Assembly (NCBI GenBank): GCA_030248215.1
Contig: JASANG010001881.1
Span: forward strand, 538,304-602,303
From: Enoplolaimus lenunculus
Lineage: Eukaryota; Nematoda; Enoplea; Enoplida; Thoracostomopsidae
Length of the DNA: 64,000 nucleotides
Reading direction: 5' to 3'
In this document: piece after piece, positions 59,921 to 64,000 of the stretch
Layout: every line of letters begins with the position of its first letter
Numbering within the stretch: position 1 is the first letter of the stretch
Notes under the pieces: generated by a model
The model's database searches: none
Told to the model about the DNA's origin: nothing
What the model saw: the letters and a program-made list of their open reading frames with translations, nothing else
Program-made: the position numbers and the translations under genes

Positions 59921-62344
59921 ATAACATAGAATTGTTTTAATGCTGCCGAAAAATTTGTGTTTGGCCAGAAAGGCAAAGATGTCCTGGTTAACTTAGTTGT
60001 AGGCCATCATATATGGTTTAATTTTGGCGGCATGGTTGATCAATCGTGTTACGGACAGGCAAACATGTTGTTTAGGCAAAAGAATTTATTTAGGGAACCA
60101 GAAAGATTTTCTTAAATTATTTTAATACAGTCAATGTCTTTTGGCAATTTAGGCCAAGATGCCCTGCCCCCAGTAAATTACGTTGCTGTCTGTTAGGATT
60201 TCATTTCGTTTACAAGGTTCATTAAATTGACCTCTGGTACAATTTTTAAATAACAAAATACAAAGGTTACTAATGTTCCAGTTTATTCTGGTTGGAATTG
60301 AAATCGGGAACTGGCAAAATGACAGTTTTTGGTATGAATAGCACTAGACACAATACAACACATTTCAGACAACTTGAGTCAAGCCACTGAAAGTCGATTT
60401 TTTACATTTGACAAATTTGTTCGAGTATTAATAGAGGCAAATTATAATGCAGGCCAAGGAGTCCGCAGCCTTAAGGCCCAGGTGTATTCCAAGAATGATT
60501 ATTTTGAATGCAGAAATATGTTTTTGGCTTATGTCTTTTATCAGCCGTTTTGAAATCTCCTCAACACAAATCAGCCTTGATTGGGCTCAGATCTGCCCGT
60601 GCGTCTGAAATGTTAGCCATATGATTACTGGCATTGCGCTGATTGCAGTAAAATTTTGGTTTCAAATTTGAACGAAACATTAACAGGGTAATACTGTAAA
60701 TATAGATCGTTCAGTCTGTAGCTGGGTCGATGGCCCATGAACCAATCGAGATTATCTCAGCGAACAGGTTTCAGAACTTGGCTTAAACTCGATTTCAACT
60801 CAAGTTGATATTTCAGCTGAGCTTTGTAACTTTGAATTTAGACACAAGTATTTCTCTTTTGGCGACAAAGCAGTTTTTAAGACGGGTGTGCAAGGTATTT
60901 ACGTGCCTTACGGGCAACGTTGTTACTTTTCATGAGGAGACTAAAAGTATTCAACGGGGCTGGGCCTATTCTGGCTTTTCCTCTGTGCCCCCTTCTTATG
61001 GGATGTTCCATCGGGTTTCACAGCTCTGGTTAATTTTAGGCCTACGTCAATAGATCGATAATTAGGATCATCTTTTCAAAATTAATGAGGTCACCGTCTG
61101 TGGTTGTTGATGTTCAAAACACTTGTGAATATTTGTAAACCAATAACACTAATAATAATAATTAAGTCTAAGAAGTCCTACACAGATGTGTTTTTAATTT
61201 CATCCGAATCGTTGAAATTTGCTAAGAATGCACACAGAAGTAAGGTGGTTTAATGCAAATAAAAGTAATAACGCCTATCACAAAGTGAAATTTAATAGAA
61301 ATATTAAAAATGGTCAATTTGACAGTTGACAAACTCTCACTTCGTGGTTTATAAAAATCGGTTTTGTAGGGGTCGTTTCGATCGACTTGAGCAAAATAGC
61401 GCTAAGCTTAATTGTAACCCTACAAGTCTGTACGTGTTCCAGTCTCCAGTAAGCAGACCGATATGAAATTGCGCTTACAGTCATGCAGGTATCTGCATCT
61501 GTCAACACCCCTTTGGCTTATTTGCCGGCGCTTCTGAAGAAAACGCCAGATATTAATTAATTTTATAAAACATTACTGAGACCATCACAACGCTCAACTG
61601 ACAGTTAATGAAAAATTTAAAAAAATATAAATTAAACTGTATACAAACAGTTCGAATTGATCACGTTTTACTTACATCAACAACTGGCAAACTAATTTCA
61701 GTTGTAAGCAGGATAACATCGACGCTTTTGGAATCAATCTAAACTGACACATGGACGTAGCAAAGATTTTGGTTTGAGTGGGGATCCCACTATGGTTTGC
61801 GTATATCAAATTGTTCTCAGATTCAAGTTATCAATAATTCTTTTCATATTGTAAGCATGGCGCTGCGGGCCATCCATGTGAGTATCCAAATACGCTTATG
61901 ATACAGATGTAGCTTATATTTTCAGTTATCATTTCGGCGACAATATTCTTTAGCTTTGAAATTATAATATTGTTTCTGTAAAATGTAATTTCAAATTCAA
62001 CATTTTATAATAATTTAATTTTGGTTGCCACCTCTGTTGATGTTCAAAACACCTGAACCTGTATGCGCGAAAGCCAGGTTCTGGATACGCTCTTGGTTAG
62101 GCCATGAGGGTCGAGCCCCCGAATCCAAATGTTTTTGTTAGGAAGAGTCACCGGTGGCAATTGTATATTTCTGAGCCAATATATTAGTCGATTTCCGGTG
62201 CTGGCCAGTACCAAATCAAATATCCGGGTCCGACAATGCAGCGCTGCGCAGCAATCGTTTTAACAGGGGGCAGACAGCATTTTATTTCTGGAAGACTAAC
62301 CCTTTCACTCGTAGAGTATACCATGAGCAACTAAATAGAAATGA

Positions 62345-62545
62345 TACTGTAGTTAGTCGAATAAGAGGGGTCGGGAATAAGAGGGGGTTGTCTCCATTTT
62401 GAGATTCAATAAATAGGAGCCTGTATACCTAATAGAGTTCTTACGCGCATAGAGTCCCTAAACCCCAATTATAGTCCATAAATGTCGATTCCCCTAAAAG
62501 TTTCGCATAAATGACTCCAGGACCAAATAAACTTGAGTTCGAAAC
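62345..62545. mobile_element. Second copy of the GAATAxGAxGGGG element, inverted and partial
   Basis: GAATAAGAGGGGTCGGG at the left, then CATAAATGTCGATTCCCC and CATAAATGACTCCAGGACC. This matches the inverse of the intron 3 element. Confidence 0.65.
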
Positions 62546-63318
62546 ATTAAAGCGTTTTTATGTTTTGAAAGTACATTGCTAAGTATAACCTTGCATTATC
62601 GCTCAAGCTATTGACACAACACAAATAAATGTCTAATTCAACGGATAGTTGCAGTACCGGATATATCAGTAACGAAAGGTAGCAGAGGGCGGGTTGAAAA
62701 TAAATAGCAGTCCGTATCCGAATAACAGGGCGGGGAGTCTTCTGAAGAGGCCACCATTTCATACAAAAACGTGTTAAATGTCATTTCGAGTGGGCATAAA
62801 TATTTCAGGAACGGATATCTGAGGCATGCGGGGAATTTTAAACTTGTCACGTGACATTACAGTCATTAATTGCCTACCAAACCGAAGATTCTTTACCTGA
62901 TTTGATATCCCCTCCTTTGCGAGCTTAGTTGATGTCCCTCCTGTATGACAACCCTGGAAAAATCATTCTTCATCCCTGCGATATATTCTCGTTATCCACT
63001 GATCTGTGTAAGCTCGTGTTTACTGATGCATTCGGGCAAAACCAGTATCAAATAAATCAAACCACTGAATTTAAGATAAATTTTTCAATTTGTCAGCAAA
63101 GTTTGCTGTCAAAATAGCAAAAACAGCCAAAGCGCACAAGTGAGAATACAGTAATTACAGTAGAATCAAAATGGTTGGTTTTTTCCAAATTGAAAAAGAT
63201 TAAAAAGAGTATAAAAATAAGAAAATGTTTCATATTTCTTTAAATTATAAATCACCATTAACCAGGTATTTAATGATCTTTCGAATTCAAATATTCAAAA
63301 AGACTTTTATTTGGAGAT

Positions 63319-63428
63319 TAAGGGTGGCGCTACTTTTTTTGATGACGTGGTGCCATCGTTATTGTTGGTGCCGCACGGCGCAGAACGGTGCTGGACGGTG
63401 TCGTATGACAAGTATAGCTTTACCCTTA
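63319..63428. mobile_element. GC-rich AAGGGT...AGTATAGC MITE, best copy
   Basis: Ends TTAAGGGTGGCGCTA and TATAGCTTTACCCTTA. The interior is GC-rich with GATGACG and GTCGTATGAC arms. Likely relatives: 2289-2420, 12220-12320, 22815-22992 and 54364-54523. Confidence 0.75.
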
Positions 63429-63812
63429 AGCCGATTCACACGTGTAAACATTTTGCTGCGATAACCTACAGCTGCAATTCGTACTCATAACTTGCATTTT
63501 TCATTAGCCAATGAAAGCGCGGCTGTAATAAATTCAGTAAAGTTGCATGGTTATTCACACATTTTTGAACTAGATTCCTAAATGATGATGTTTAATGAAT
63601 CATTTGCAGTTGCAAGTTTTTCGAACGGGATTTCCGATAAAACTTGCAAGTTCCAGTTTTAACTGCAAGCTTTCTCGCAGCAAAAACTTGCACGTATAAA
63701 CATGGCTTAACCTTTTTACATAAGTTTTTCGAACGTAATTTCCGACAAAACTTGCAAGTTCCAGTTTCAATTGCAAGTCTCGCAGCAAAAACTTGCACGT
63801 ATAAACATGGCT
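63429..63812. mobile_element. CACACGTGCAAG-type MITE with tandemly doubled right end
   Basis: Left end CCGATTCACACGTG. The right end (TTCGAACG... to CTTGCACGTATAAACATGG) occurs twice, about 108 bp apart (63616 and 63724). It abuts a GC-rich element at 63319-63428. Confidence 0.82.
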
Positions 63813-64000
63813 TAACCTTTTTACATAAAGTACAAACAGCGTCCCATTTGTTCCGGCTGCATCTGAATAACATTGTCACCTGAAATAATGTCTGAAAAGC
63901 TTAATTCAAAGTAAATAACAGTTTGTTTACAAACAACTAAAAATCTTCAAACCAATAATAATAATGAGTCACATAATTGGCGTTTGTACACAGTCGTGTG

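Larger units (their letters stand above)
53414..64000. other. Intergenic, repeat-rich stretch upstream of the GPCR gene
   Basis: Holds the MITEs listed and TTAGGC-like fragments near 55930-56080 and 57320-57360. Small GC-richer islands at 53790-54010 and 59030-59080 have protein-like short frames, but none is supported by splice phase or family. Confidence 0.55.

Noticed and set aside
61380-61510. Small Cys-containing frame on the minus strand (RCRYLHDCKRNF) with acceptor- and donor-like flanks
   Set aside because: Only about 29 residues and no partner exons seen, unlike the seven-exon gene.

Overview
The window is AT-rich animal nuclear DNA. Genes are split by GT-AG introns and sit in dense fields of short inverted-repeat transposons (MITEs), tRNA-derived SINE-like elements and AT microsatellites. 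Secreted proteins with signal peptides, a sarcalumenin-type luminal EHD GTPase and a rhodopsin-class peptide-type GPCR point to a bilaterian invertebrate. I could not fix the phylum. I saw no bacterial genes, rRNA or CRISPR, and I did not recognise any transposase, reverse transcriptase or virus-like gene.

Three protein-coding genes can be reconstructed. (1) On the plus strand, 22257..33151, four exons joined by three phase-1 introns encode a sarcalumenin-like protein. It has a signal peptide, an EHD-type GTPase domain and a very long Lys/Glu-rich tail. The tail ends in about 16 near-identical 44-residue repeats (132 bp each) that carry RxKR dibasic motifs. One repeat copy lacks one base, so the gene as assembled is frameshifted. 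(2) On the minus strand, 44766..37805, seven small exons with matching phases encode an unrecognised secreted Cys-rich protein of 337 residues. It ends in an RRKR site followed by a 15-residue peptide. No single open frame reveals this gene; it appears only when splice sites and phases are matched. (3) On the minus strand, 52497..48367, two exons encode a class A GPCR of 1158 residues. It has a very long second extracellular loop, a long third intracellular loop and a polyglutamine tail.

Layout: 1-22256 is gene-poor and repeat-rich. 22257-33151 is the sarcalumenin-like gene, followed by a cluster of four perfect TGACGTCA sites. 33906-37804 is intergenic. 37805-44766 is the Cys-rich gene. 44767-48366 is intergenic. 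48367-52497 is the GPCR gene, with a fresh 161-bp tandem duplication upstream. 53414-64000 is intergenic and again rich in repeats.

The most distinctive feature is a group of three related MITE subfamilies. They share GGCC...GGCC tips and an interior built of telomere-like TTAGGC units in a fixed orientation. About twenty copies and fragments are scattered through the window, including introns of genes 1 and 2. Introns 1 to 3 of the sarcalumenin-like gene are made largely of such elements, and one ends 30 bp before a splice acceptor. The three genes have no obvious shared pathway. All of them enter the secretory route, and two carry furin-type sites.
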